NCBI GenBank assembly: GCA_003695215.1
Contig: RFIM01000033.1
Span: 1 to 27,988 of the forward strand
From: Chloroflexota bacterium
GTDB lineage: Bacteria; Chloroflexota; Anaerolineae; Aggregatilineales; UBA2796
Length of the DNA: 27,988 bases
Direction: 5' to 3'
Below are positions 14,516 to 21,131 of the stretch, piece by piece. A program made the translations under genes and the position numbers. Below the pieces are notes generated by a model. That model made no database searches. It saw nothing but the letters and a program-made list of their open reading frames with translations, and was not told the origin of the DNA. The first letter of the stretch is position 1. Each line of letters opens with the position of its first letter.

Positions 14516-14926
14516 ATGGCGCCTGATGATATCGTCCTGATCGGCGTGATCAATCGGCAGCGCGACCTGATCGCAGCGCGCGATTCAGGCTGGTACCGCT
14601 TGCCTGTGGCGCGCGCGCCGCGCTGGATCGCTGTGGATTACGTCGCCTTCTATCTCAGCCGCGCTTTCGGCGCCCAGAACGGCGCTGTGCATTACTATGC
14701 CCGCTGCACAGGCCATGAGCTGTGCCGCCGCCGCGACCTGCTGCCCGACGAACCTGAGCATCCGCGCGCCGAGGCGCTCTACTATCGGCTGGCCCTTGGG
14801 CCGCTGTGCGCCAAACAGCCGCCAATTCTGAATCCCACGCGCCGCCCCTTGGCTTTCCTCTACACCACATGGGCGCGCTTCCAGGCCGCCACGTGCCTGG
14901 CTGACCTCTACCGCGCCTTCGCCTGA
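14516..14926 (+). CDS. Conserved small protein of unknown function
   Basis: This 136-residue soluble protein has a pattern I associate with Chloroflexota hypothetical proteins: LIGVINRQRDLIAARDSGWY, RLPVARAPRWIAVDYVAFYL, a YYA tract, RRDLLPDEPEHPRAEALYY and LGPL. No catalytic motif or family with a known function is evident, and no TM or signal peptide is seen. The ATG at 14516 has TAAGG 10 nt upstream; a GTG at 14510 in the same frame would be 4 nt from it and is an alternative start. It is transcribed alone, divergent from the SWIM gene, and ends at the hairpin 14933-14958. Confidence 0.7.
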   Translation: MAPDDIVLIGVINRQRDLIAARDSGWYRLPVARAPRWIAVDYVAFYLSRAFGAQNGAVHYYARCTGHELCRRRDLLPDEPEHPRAEALYYRLALGPLCAKQPPILNPTRRPLAFLYTTWARFQAATCLADLYRAFA

Positions 14927-14932
14927 AGCAAT

Positions 14933-14958
14933 AAGGGCGAGGGAATGCCCTCGCCCTT
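14933..14958. terminator. Strong hairpin between convergent genes
   Basis: A perfect 11 bp stem, AAGGGCGAGGG (14933-14943) with CCCTCGCCCTT (14948-14958) and a 4 nt loop, lies between the convergent genes ending at 14926 and 14980. There is no long T-tract; on the minus strand TTATTGCTT follows. It probably serves both 3' ends. Confidence 0.6.
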
Positions 14959-14979
14959 GCGCACCTGCGCCCTGGGATT

Positions 14980-15831
14980 TCAGTCGCGGCAGAGCGGATC
15001 GGCGCACTGAACAATGGCCTCTGAAGGCACCCAGTAGGAATTGCAAGCCAGCGCGATATTGGTGAAGCCGCCGCTGCTGCCGAGCATCTTGAAGGTCTTG
15101 CCGGCTTCGGCCACGAAGGTGCTGGGCGTCCCGCCTGGCCGCGCGTAGAGCGGCACAGTGGCCACCATGCGCCCGAGCGGCGCGCCTGCCGTGCCTGGCC
15201 CGCACGGCGATGGGCAGATGTACGTCAGCGGGCCCTTTGCAATAAGAGCGCCAGGTGAAATGGAGGGACTATTGCCGGCAAAGCAGGAACCACCTGAACC
15301 AACACAGACCAATCGGTAGGTGTATGAGGCTAGGGGATCAAATGCAGCGGGCAGTACTTGCTGTAGGGTGACAAAGGTCCCAGATGTGTAGTAGTTGATG
15401 AAAATAGGGTTACCATTTTTGTCAAAGATTGCTAGCTGAATTTGAGCAGCACCAAGCGTCCTGTAATCCGTAAAATCAATGCCGAGCTTGCCGCACTGAT
15501 TGGCGTATTCATTGTTGTTATCGGTACAGTTTGCAACTAGTGGTGGGAATAAGGAGATGTCAGTCCAGCCACTGCCGCTATCATACTGGAGAATTATGGA
15601 GCCAGTCGTACCTTTATTGAGTAAAAGCGTTCCGCTTGCTCCGCTACCGAGAGTAATAACATTGCTAACAACAACAGAACCTTGCGCTGCGCGGAAACTA
15701 GCACCGACTCCGTAGCCGTTATTAACGTGAACGAAGCAATTCGGCTCCTGAGCGGAAACTGAAGGCGTCTGCAAAGCGAACGCGAGCGTCGCCAGCGTTA
15801 GGGCGACAACGAAGACGATCAAGCGTTTCAT
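14980..15831 (-). CDS. Secreted Cys-containing protein with a compositionally foreign core
   Basis: This 283-residue protein has a clear signal peptide (MKRLIVFVVALTLATLAF, then probable cleavage after VSA at about 27). The mature part has many Cys, Gly and Thr residues and no catalytic motif I recognise. The last 65 residues (PLYARPGGTPSTFVAEAGKT, then SYWVPSEAIVQC) resemble a bacterial SH3-like module. The start at 15831 is set by AGGAGG 6 nt upstream; an in-frame start at 15873 lacks both a ribosome-binding site and signal-peptide logic. Residues about 33-197 are encoded by DNA with far lower GC than the flanks (25/60 GC at 15421-15480 versus 47/60 at 15121-15180), so the gene looks chimeric or recently acquired in its middle. 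Confidence 0.75.
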   Translation of the reverse strand: MKRLIVFVVALTLATLAFALQTPSVSAQEPNCFVHVNNGYGVGASFRAAQGSVVVSNVITLGSGASGTLLLNKGTTGSIILQYDSGSGWTDISLFPPLVANCTDNNNEYANQCGKLGIDFTDYRTLGAAQIQLAIFDKNGNPIFINYYTSGTFVTLQQVLPAAFDPLASYTYRLVCVGSGGSCFAGNSPSISPGALIAKGPLTYICPSPCGPGTAGAPLGRMVATVPLYARPGGTPSTFVAEAGKTFKMLGSSGGFTNIALACNSYWVPSEAIVQCADPLCRD

Positions 15832-15897
15832 GGAAAGCCTCCTAAACTTGAGTATCACAAATCCAAAGTGCATTGTACATCAAGCGGCGCATTATGA

Positions 15898-15926
15898 TGT
15901 ATAAAAAACTTGTAAAATTCTCATAA
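15898..15926 (-). promoter_or_regulatory. AT-rich probable promoter of the secreted-protein gene
   Basis: On the minus strand TTATGA (15926-15921), 17 bp and TATACA (15903-15898) are a weak match; CATAAT at 15896-15891 is an alternative -10. The whole stretch 15890-15925 is unusually AT-rich for this genome. Confidence 0.3.
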
Positions 15927-15940
15927 CCCTAGAGAAACGC

Positions 15941-15958
15941 ACAGAGCATTTGCTCTGT
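15941..15958 (-). terminator. Weak terminator-like hairpin after pyrFE
   Basis: ACAGAGC (15941-15947) and GCTCTGT (15952-15958) form a 7 bp stem with a 4 nt loop, followed on the minus strand by GCGTTTCTCT. It lies about 90 bp after the pyrFE stop and may end that operon before the secreted-protein promoter. Confidence 0.35.
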
Positions 15959-16044
15959 ACGTCATTTCAAGGTTTCACGTCACTGCAAAGCGGAGCGGCA
16001 CACTAGATAGCAGTGCCCGCAGGCAAGCGTGGCTGCGCCTGGGC

Positions 16045-17469
16045 TCAGCCTGAGCGGCGTAGCCACGCCTCAACTTCAGCGCGCCGCTCGGGCGCCAATG
16101 CGCCGAGGCGCTCTAGCTCTTCCAGCAGCTCGCTCAAGACGATCAGCGCTTGAAAGCGATAGCCGCGCGCTTCTAAAGCCGCGCGCGCACCTTGCTCGCG
16201 ATCCACGACCACGACGATATCGCGCACACGCAAGCCAACCGACTCCAAGCGTGCGAGCGCCTCAAACTTGCTCTCGCCTGTGGTCGCCAGGTCGTCCAGC
16301 AGCACAGCCACGTCGCCAGGCGCAAAGGCGCCTTCTACAGCTGCGCCAGTGCCGTACTCCTTGACTTCGCGGCGCGGATAGACGACCGAGCGCTGCAGCA
16401 GTTGGCCGACGGTGATGCCTATCGGCAAGGCGGCATAGGGAATGGCCGCAATGTGTTGAAAGTTCAGCGGCTTGAGCAGCTCGGCTAGCCACAAGCTGAT
16501 ATCGCGCAGCGCGCGCGGAAAGGCGATCAAACGGCGCAAGTCCAGGTAGATCGGCGACTGGACACCTGACTTCAACTTGAATTGGCCAAAGCGCACGCAG
16601 CCGGCTTCGTGCAGCGCCAAAGCCACGCGCCTGCGCAGGATATCCTGTGGCGTTGAGGCGATCTGTGGTTCGCCGCGCGCCGCGTTGATGGCATCGCGCA
16701 GGCGCAGCGCCTCAGCGCGCGGATCGGCCGCCTGCGCCAAACTGCGCGATGCGTTGATCAGCAGGCCCAAGCCATCGGCGCGCACGCCGCCGCGCACGCA
16801 CGACTCCAAATCGCCGCCTTGCGCGCCGACGCCTGGTATCAGCAGCCAGCTCTCAGAATCCATTCGGCGCAAATAGGTCAGATCGGCGCTGTGGAGCGCG
16901 CTCACGACCAAGCCAATGCGCTCGGGCTGATTGAGCGCCTTCACCTGTGCAGCGATCACTTCCCAGAGCGGCTGAAAGCTATCGGTCACCAGCTCTTGTA
17001 CGGCGCGCGCTTCAGGATTGGTCGTTCGGCACAGCACAAACACGCCTTTCTCAGGCCGAGCCAAGAAAGGCGCCAGCACGTCATAGCCCATGTATGGATT
17101 GAGCGTGATGGCGTCGGCTTGCAGGTAGGTGAAAGCCGCTTCGGCATAAGCAACGGCTGAGCTGGTGACATCGCCGCGCTTGGCATCCAGGATCACAGGC
17201 ACATCAGGCAGGCGCTGATGGATATAGGCGATCACGTCGCGCAGCACGGCGTAGCCTTCGGCGCCAAGGGCTTCGAAGAAGGCGCTGTTCGGCTTGAAAG
17301 CGCAGGCCAGGTCGTGCGTCGCTTCAATCAGGCGCACGCAGAAAGCGCGGGCTGCTTCTGCAGTTGGCGCGCTCAAATGGCTCGGATGCGGGTCAAGGCC
17401 GACGCACAAGAGTGAGTTGACGGCTTGCGCGCGCGCCGCAAGCCGCTTGAAGAAGGCCTCAACGCTCAT
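16045..17469 (-). CDS. pyrFE: Bifunctional OMP decarboxylase-orotate phosphoribosyltransferase (PyrF-PyrE fusion)
   Basis: This 474-residue fusion catalyses the last two steps of UMP synthesis. Residues 1 to about 268 are an OMP decarboxylase of the long (type 2) subfamily: AFKPNSAFFE with Lys59, catalytic DAKRGD at 95-100, and IPGVGAQGGD phosphate-binding loop. Residues about 275-474 are orotate phosphoribosyltransferase: FKLKSGVQSPIYLDLRRL, the flexible loop around YPRREVKEYGTG (364-375) and the PRPP motif VLLDDLATTGES (389-400). All key residues are present in both halves. The domain order F-E is opposite to animal UMP synthase (E-F) and like that reported for kinetoplastids and cyanobacteria. 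One base separates it from the pyrB stop, so the two are co-translated. Confidence 0.96.
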   Translation of the reverse strand: MSVEAFFKRLAARAQAVNSLLCVGLDPHPSHLSAPTAEAARAFCVRLIEATHDLACAFKPNSAFFEALGAEGYAVLRDVIAYIHQRLPDVPVILDAKRGDVTSSAVAYAEAAFTYLQADAITLNPYMGYDVLAPFLARPEKGVFVLCRTTNPEARAVQELVTDSFQPLWEVIAAQVKALNQPERIGLVVSALHSADLTYLRRMDSESWLLIPGVGAQGGDLESCVRGGVRADGLGLLINASRSLAQAADPRAEALRLRDAINAARGEPQIASTPQDILRRRVALALHEAGCVRFGQFKLKSGVQSPIYLDLRRLIAFPRALRDISLWLAELLKPLNFQHIAAIPYAALPIGITVGQLLQRSVVYPRREVKEYGTGAAVEGAFAPGDVAVLLDDLATTGESKFEALARLESVGLRVRDIVVVVDREQGARAALEARGYRFQALIVLSELLEELERLGALAPERRAEVEAWLRRSG

Positions 17470-17470
17470 C

Positions 17471-18463
17471 TCAGGCCTTGCCCAGCACCAATGCCAAGAG
17501 CGCCATGCGCACGTACAGGCCGTATTCCATTTGGCGGAAGTAAGCGGCGCGCGGATCGCTATCCACTGCCATGCTGATCTCGCTCAGGCGCGGCAAAGGA
17601 TGCATCAGCGTCAGATCGGGCTTGGCAGCGCGCAGCACTTGCGGCGTGATGCTGTAGACGTCTTTCAGCTGCTCATACTCCTGCTGATCGGCAAAGCGCT
17701 CCTGCTGGATGCGCGTCACGTAGAGCACGTCGGTCTCAGGCAGCACCTCTTCCAGCTGCGTATGGCTCTCTTGGCACACGCCGCGCGCTCTCAGCGCATC
17801 CACTAGCTCAGCAGGCATCTCAAGCGCTTTCGGCGAGACGTAAATCAGGCGTACCCTGAAGAGCGCTAGCAGTTTGGCCAAAGAATGCACTGTCCGCCCA
17901 TACTTCAGGTCGCCGAGCATGGTCACGGTCAGGCCATCGATGCGGCCGCGCTCCTGCAAAATGGTGAACAAGTCCAGCAGCGCCTGCGTCGGATGCTCGC
18001 CGATGCCATCGCCGGCGTTGATGATCGGCTTGCGCGCATACTGGGCTGCCAAAGCTGCCGATCCAACTTCAGGATGGCGCAGCACAATCACATCGGCATA
18101 GCACTCCAAGGTGCGCACGGTATCAGGCAGCGATTCGCCTTTCGAGACGCTTGAATAGCGCACCTCGTTGATCGGAATCACAGTGCCGCCTAAGCGCTGC
18201 ATGGCCGCGATGAACGACGATGACGTGCGCGTGGAAGGCTCGTAGAACAAATTGGCGAGGATGTAGCCTTTCAGCAAGTCCATCACGCCGATGCGGCGCA
18301 CCAGCATGCGGAATTCTTCGGCAACATCGAAGATATAAGCCAGGTCGTGAACGTCGAACTGTGAGACTGAGAGGATATGCTTGCCTTTGAAGCGTCCATC
18401 GTACTGCGCTCCGAAGGGCAAGCGGCTCGATTGAACGTTGATCGTGTTCGCAGCGAAAGTCAT
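17471..18463 (-). CDS. pyrB: Aspartate carbamoyltransferase catalytic chain
   Basis: This protein, 330 residues from the chosen start, condenses carbamoyl phosphate and aspartate in pyrimidine synthesis. It shows FYEPSTRTSSSF (carbamoyl phosphate site), VRYSSVSKGESLPDT (the 80s loop), GEHPTQALLD and MHPLPRLSEI. The C-terminus ends in DPRAAYFRQMEYGLYVRMAL. No pyrI regulatory gene is adjacent. Two ATGs are possible: at 18472 the AGGG is directly adjacent (0 nt), while at 18463 it is 9 nt away, so 18463 is preferred. The AGGG lies in one arm of an inverted repeat (18473-18509). It is followed by pyrFE and preceded by murC. Confidence 0.95.
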   Translation of the reverse strand: MTFAANTINVQSSRLPFGAQYDGRFKGKHILSVSQFDVHDLAYIFDVAEEFRMLVRRIGVMDLLKGYILANLFYEPSTRTSSSFIAAMQRLGGTVIPINEVRYSSVSKGESLPDTVRTLECYADVIVLRHPEVGSAALAAQYARKPIINAGDGIGEHPTQALLDLFTILQERGRIDGLTVTMLGDLKYGRTVHSLAKLLALFRVRLIYVSPKALEMPAELVDALRARGVCQESHTQLEEVLPETDVLYVTRIQQERFADQQEYEQLKDVYSITPQVLRAAKPDLTLMHPLPRLSEISMAVDSDPRAAYFRQMEYGLYVRMALLALVLGKA

Positions 18464-18472
18464 GGCAGTCAT

Positions 18473-18509
18473 CCCTGTTTTTGAGATCGCAATGATACCA
18501 AAAACAGGG
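18473..18509 (-). promoter_or_regulatory. Inverted repeat that buries the pyrB ribosome-binding site
   Basis: CCCTGTTTTT (18473-18482) and AAAAACAGGG (18500-18509) are a perfect 10 bp inverted repeat with a 17 nt spacer. In the operon message the 3' arm contains the AGGG of pyrB, so folding would mask it. It fills most of the 46 nt between murC and pyrB. It could set relative expression or respond to a factor; no known PyrR site is recognisable. Confidence 0.5.
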
Positions 18510-18518
18510 CTGAGGGCG

Positions 18519-19928
18519 CTAATGGCTCAGGCGCTGGAGCAGCCGTTCGCCGATCTGCGGTGCATCGCCGGCGCTGAAGATGATCACAGCGCTGTTCGGC
18601 CGCACTGACTCAGCCAAGAGCGCCGTAGTGCGCGCCAGATCGCCGCTATATTGCGCAGCTTTGCCTGTGCGCTGCAGCAAGGCCGCGATCTGCTCGGCTG
18701 TCGGATCGTCAGGCTGCGGGCGCTCGCGCGCGCCGTAGATGTCCGTGATTAAAACGCGATCGGCCTCAGTGAAAGCACGAACGAATTCATTGAGCAGCAA
18801 GCGCGTGCGGCTGTACGTGTGCGGCTGCCAAACCGACCAGATGGTCGTTTGTGGAAAGCGCGCGCGCGCGGCTTGCAAGGTAGCGCGAATGGCTGTGGGA
18901 TGATGGGCATAGTCGTTGATGACCGTGATGCCTTTCGCCACGCCCATGATCTCGAAACGGCGCGCTGTGCCGCGAAAGCTGGGCAAGGCCGACGCTGCTT
19001 CTGCCAAGGGCACGCCGTAGACACAGGCAGCGGCCACAGCAGCCAAGCTGTTCTGCGCGTTATGTTCGCCATAGAGCGAAAGGCGCGTTGTGGCGCGCAC
19101 GGTGCGTCCATCTTGCACGCCTTCGATTGTCAGCGCAGCGCCGCTCAGCTGGCCGCGCCAATCGGCTGCGGCGTCGCGAATGCTGTAGGTCAAAGTCGGC
19201 TGGCCGCTGCTGCGCCGCGCCTTGGCGAGCTGCAGGGCGTTCGGTTCGTCAGCGCAAGCGATCAGCACGCCGTCATATTCAGGGATGCGCCCTATGAACT
19301 GGGCGAAGGCCTCCTGCACAGCTGCAAAGGTCGGGAACATATCAGGATGATCGTGCTCAATGTTCGTCAGCACAGCGATGCGCGGCGCCAGGCCGAGAAA
19401 CATATAGTCGTACTCATCAGCTTCGATGACGAAGGCGTCGCCTGTGCCCTGATGCGCGTTCGTGCCGCTGTTGAGCAGCGTCCCGCCGATGATGTAAGAG
19501 GGATCGCGCCCTGCCTGGCGCAGGATGTGCGCGATGAGCGCTGTGGTCGTCGTCTTGCCGTGTGTGCCCGCCACAGCGATCTGAAAGGTGCCGCTCAGCA
19601 GCAGCGGCAGGGCCTCGCGGCGCCGCAAGACGGGAATGCCCGCGCTCAGCGCCGCCTGAACCTCAGGATTCTCTGGCGCGATCGCCGACGAGATCAGCAC
19701 GGCCTGCGGCGCCTCTAGATGCTGGGCTGCATGACCTTCGTAAATGCGCGCGCCAAGCGCTTCCAAAGCGGCTGTCTGTGCGCTCAGCGCCCGATCTGAG
19801 CCGCTGACGCGCACGCCGCGCCCAAGCAGCACGCGCGCAATGGCGCTCATGCCCGCGCCGCCAATGCCTACGATATGCACGTGCGCGCCGCGCTCAAAAA
19901 GCGCCGCGCTCAGCCCAGGCGCGCTCAT
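18519..19928 (-). CDS. murC: UDP-N-acetylmuramate-L-alanine ligase
   Basis: This 469-residue cytoplasmic ligase adds the first amino acid of the peptidoglycan stem peptide. It has the N-terminal Rossmann motif HIVGIGGAGMSAIA (18-31), the ATP loop GTHGKTTTT (121-129), central IEADEYDYMFLGL and NIEHDHPDMFP, and C-terminal NDYAHHPTAIRATL and WQPHTYSRT. The length is normal for MurC. ATG start; the stop of the upstream gene overlaps it by 4 nt (ATGA). Other mur genes of the usual dcw cluster (murG, murB, ftsQ) are not next to it. Instead it is followed by pyrB and pyrFE in the same direction. Confidence 0.96.
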   Translation of the reverse strand: MSAPGLSAALFERGAHVHIVGIGGAGMSAIARVLLGRGVRVSGSDRALSAQTAALEALGARIYEGHAAQHLEAPQAVLISSAIAPENPEVQAALSAGIPVLRRREALPLLLSGTFQIAVAGTHGKTTTTALIAHILRQAGRDPSYIIGGTLLNSGTNAHQGTGDAFVIEADEYDYMFLGLAPRIAVLTNIEHDHPDMFPTFAAVQEAFAQFIGRIPEYDGVLIACADEPNALQLAKARRSSGQPTLTYSIRDAAADWRGQLSGAALTIEGVQDGRTVRATTRLSLYGEHNAQNSLAAVAAACVYGVPLAEAASALPSFRGTARRFEIMGVAKGITVINDYAHHPTAIRATLQAARARFPQTTIWSVWQPHTYSRTRLLLNEFVRAFTEADRVLITDIYGARERPQPDDPTAEQIAALLQRTGKAAQYSGDLARTTALLAESVRPNSAVIIFSAGDAPQIGERLLQRLSH

Positions 19929-20962
19929 AAGGCCGAGATCGTCTTGCCGACCTTGAGCAGATTCGGCAGCTTCGGGATGAACTCAGCGAAGCTGGCATAG
20001 CGGCCGCTGCGATAATCCTCAAGGTAACGGCGTATCACGCTCACAGCCGTCGGCAGCGCCGTCAGATGCTCGACTTTCTGCATGTATTGTGTGAAGCTGC
20101 GCGCCTCAAGCGCACTGACCGAATCTTCCAAAAACAGGGCTGTGATGCTGGCCACGAACACGCCGATGAACTGGCTGTGCCAAGATGGACGCCTGGCGGC
20201 GTATTGGTCTTCCACGATCGGCAAGGGGCGGTCGCTAATGCTGGCGACGACATCGGCGTGCTGCTGCAGATAAGCGTTCATCAGCAAGGCACCGTACTCA
20301 GCTAAGGCGCTGCGATACGCGAGTGCAGGGTCGTCTTTGTATGGCCAAGGTGCGCTATCGCCCCAGGCGATCGGCGGCGGCATGATCACCACCAACTCGC
20401 CGCCAACTTGCAAGCCGATCGTCTGATCGCTCGGATAGCAGATATTCGGCATGAAGACGAGCGTCTCAGCCACGCGCCCGACGAATGGCTCGAGAAAGGC
20501 GTACAAATCCACGTTGGCGAACGTCTCGCGCAGGTGACGGACGGCTGTTTGCCAATGCGGTGACTCGTTTTCCCACCACTCGGCAAGGCGTGTCTGTTCA
20601 TAGAAGTGCCGCAAATGCTCATGCCAGCGCGGCGGAACCCAGCGCGGCTGCGGCAAGTCCGCCTCAAGCGCAGGGAAGCTCAAGCGCAGCGCGTAGGCGA
20701 AAAATGCCTTGGGCGGCATGCCTTGATCGAGCAGGGCTTGAGCCGCATGTACAGCTGGATGGCTCATGAAGTCGATCAGCCATTTGCGCGTGGCGCGTGC
20801 ATGCGCATGCGTGCCATGCTTGCGCTGTTCCTGTGATTTCTCGGGATAGTTTGTGGCCGCCAACACCGCTGCGATCAGCCGCATCCGATCATCCAGGCGA
20901 ACGATCACTTGCCGCGTGACGGCGCTCTCAGCTGTGGCGCTTGGCGCAGTTGAGCTGGTCAA
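19925..20962 (-). CDS. Uncharacterised protein heading the murC-pyr operon
   Basis: I do not recognise this 345-residue protein with confidence. It is probably soluble, with no signal peptide or TM. Notable parts are RWVPPRWHEHLRHFYEQTRL (about 112-131), FVGRVAETLVFMPNICYPSD, VVIMPPPIAWGDSAPWPYKD and LAEYGALLMNAYLQQHAD. The last has the position and shape of the HEFxHxxxN stretch of DUF4932-like gluzincins, but both histidines are missing, so an inactive relative is conceivable; this is speculative. Start: TTG at 20962 with AAAGGAG 7-8 nt upstream; the longer frame to 21043 passes over the promoter. ATGA overlap with murC means translational coupling. Confidence 0.65.
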   Translation of the reverse strand: MTSSTAPSATAESAVTRQVIVRLDDRMRLIAAVLAATNYPEKSQEQRKHGTHAHARATRKWLIDFMSHPAVHAAQALLDQGMPPKAFFAYALRLSFPALEADLPQPRWVPPRWHEHLRHFYEQTRLAEWWENESPHWQTAVRHLRETFANVDLYAFLEPFVGRVAETLVFMPNICYPSDQTIGLQVGGELVVIMPPPIAWGDSAPWPYKDDPALAYRSALAEYGALLMNAYLQQHADVVASISDRPLPIVEDQYAARRPSWHSQFIGVFVASITALFLEDSVSALEARSFTQYMQKVEHLTALPTAVSVIRRYLEDYRSGRYASFAEFIPKLPNLLKVGKTISAL

Positions 20963-21010
20963 AAGCGATCTCCTTTGTCTGTGAGCGATTCGTCGGAAAA
21001 TTATTGAGCA

Positions 21011-21019
21011 ATCATAGCA
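21011..21019 (-). promoter_or_regulatory. Extended -10 promoter of the murC-pyrB-pyrFE operon
   Basis: On the minus strand TGCTATGAT (21019-21011) is a good extended -10; the -35 region (CAGCAC) is poor. Transcription would start near 21004, about 42 nt before the TTG at 20962. Confidence 0.55.
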
Positions 21020-21086
21020 TAAAGGCGGCGTCTGTGCTGTCACGGAATTGTGCAGAAAAGGCCGTTCCTGCCCAGGCGGATTCGGT

Positions 21087-21092
21087 TATACT
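21087..21092 (+). promoter_or_regulatory. Possible -10 for the acyl-CoA ligase gene
   Basis: TATACT (21087-21092) with a poor -35 (TTCCTG, 16 bp spacer) would start transcription near 21099. It is divergent from the operon promoter at 21011-21019. Confidence 0.4.
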
Positions 21093-21131
21093 CTAGCCCT
21101 GAGAAGAGATTTAGCATAAAAGGATCGCGCC

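Noticed and set aside
20145..20160. A 15-base match (CCAAAAACAGGGCTG) to the pyrB leader region at 18498-18512
   Set aside because: One such match is expected about every few windows of this size by chance, and this copy lies within a coding region without the inverted repeat.
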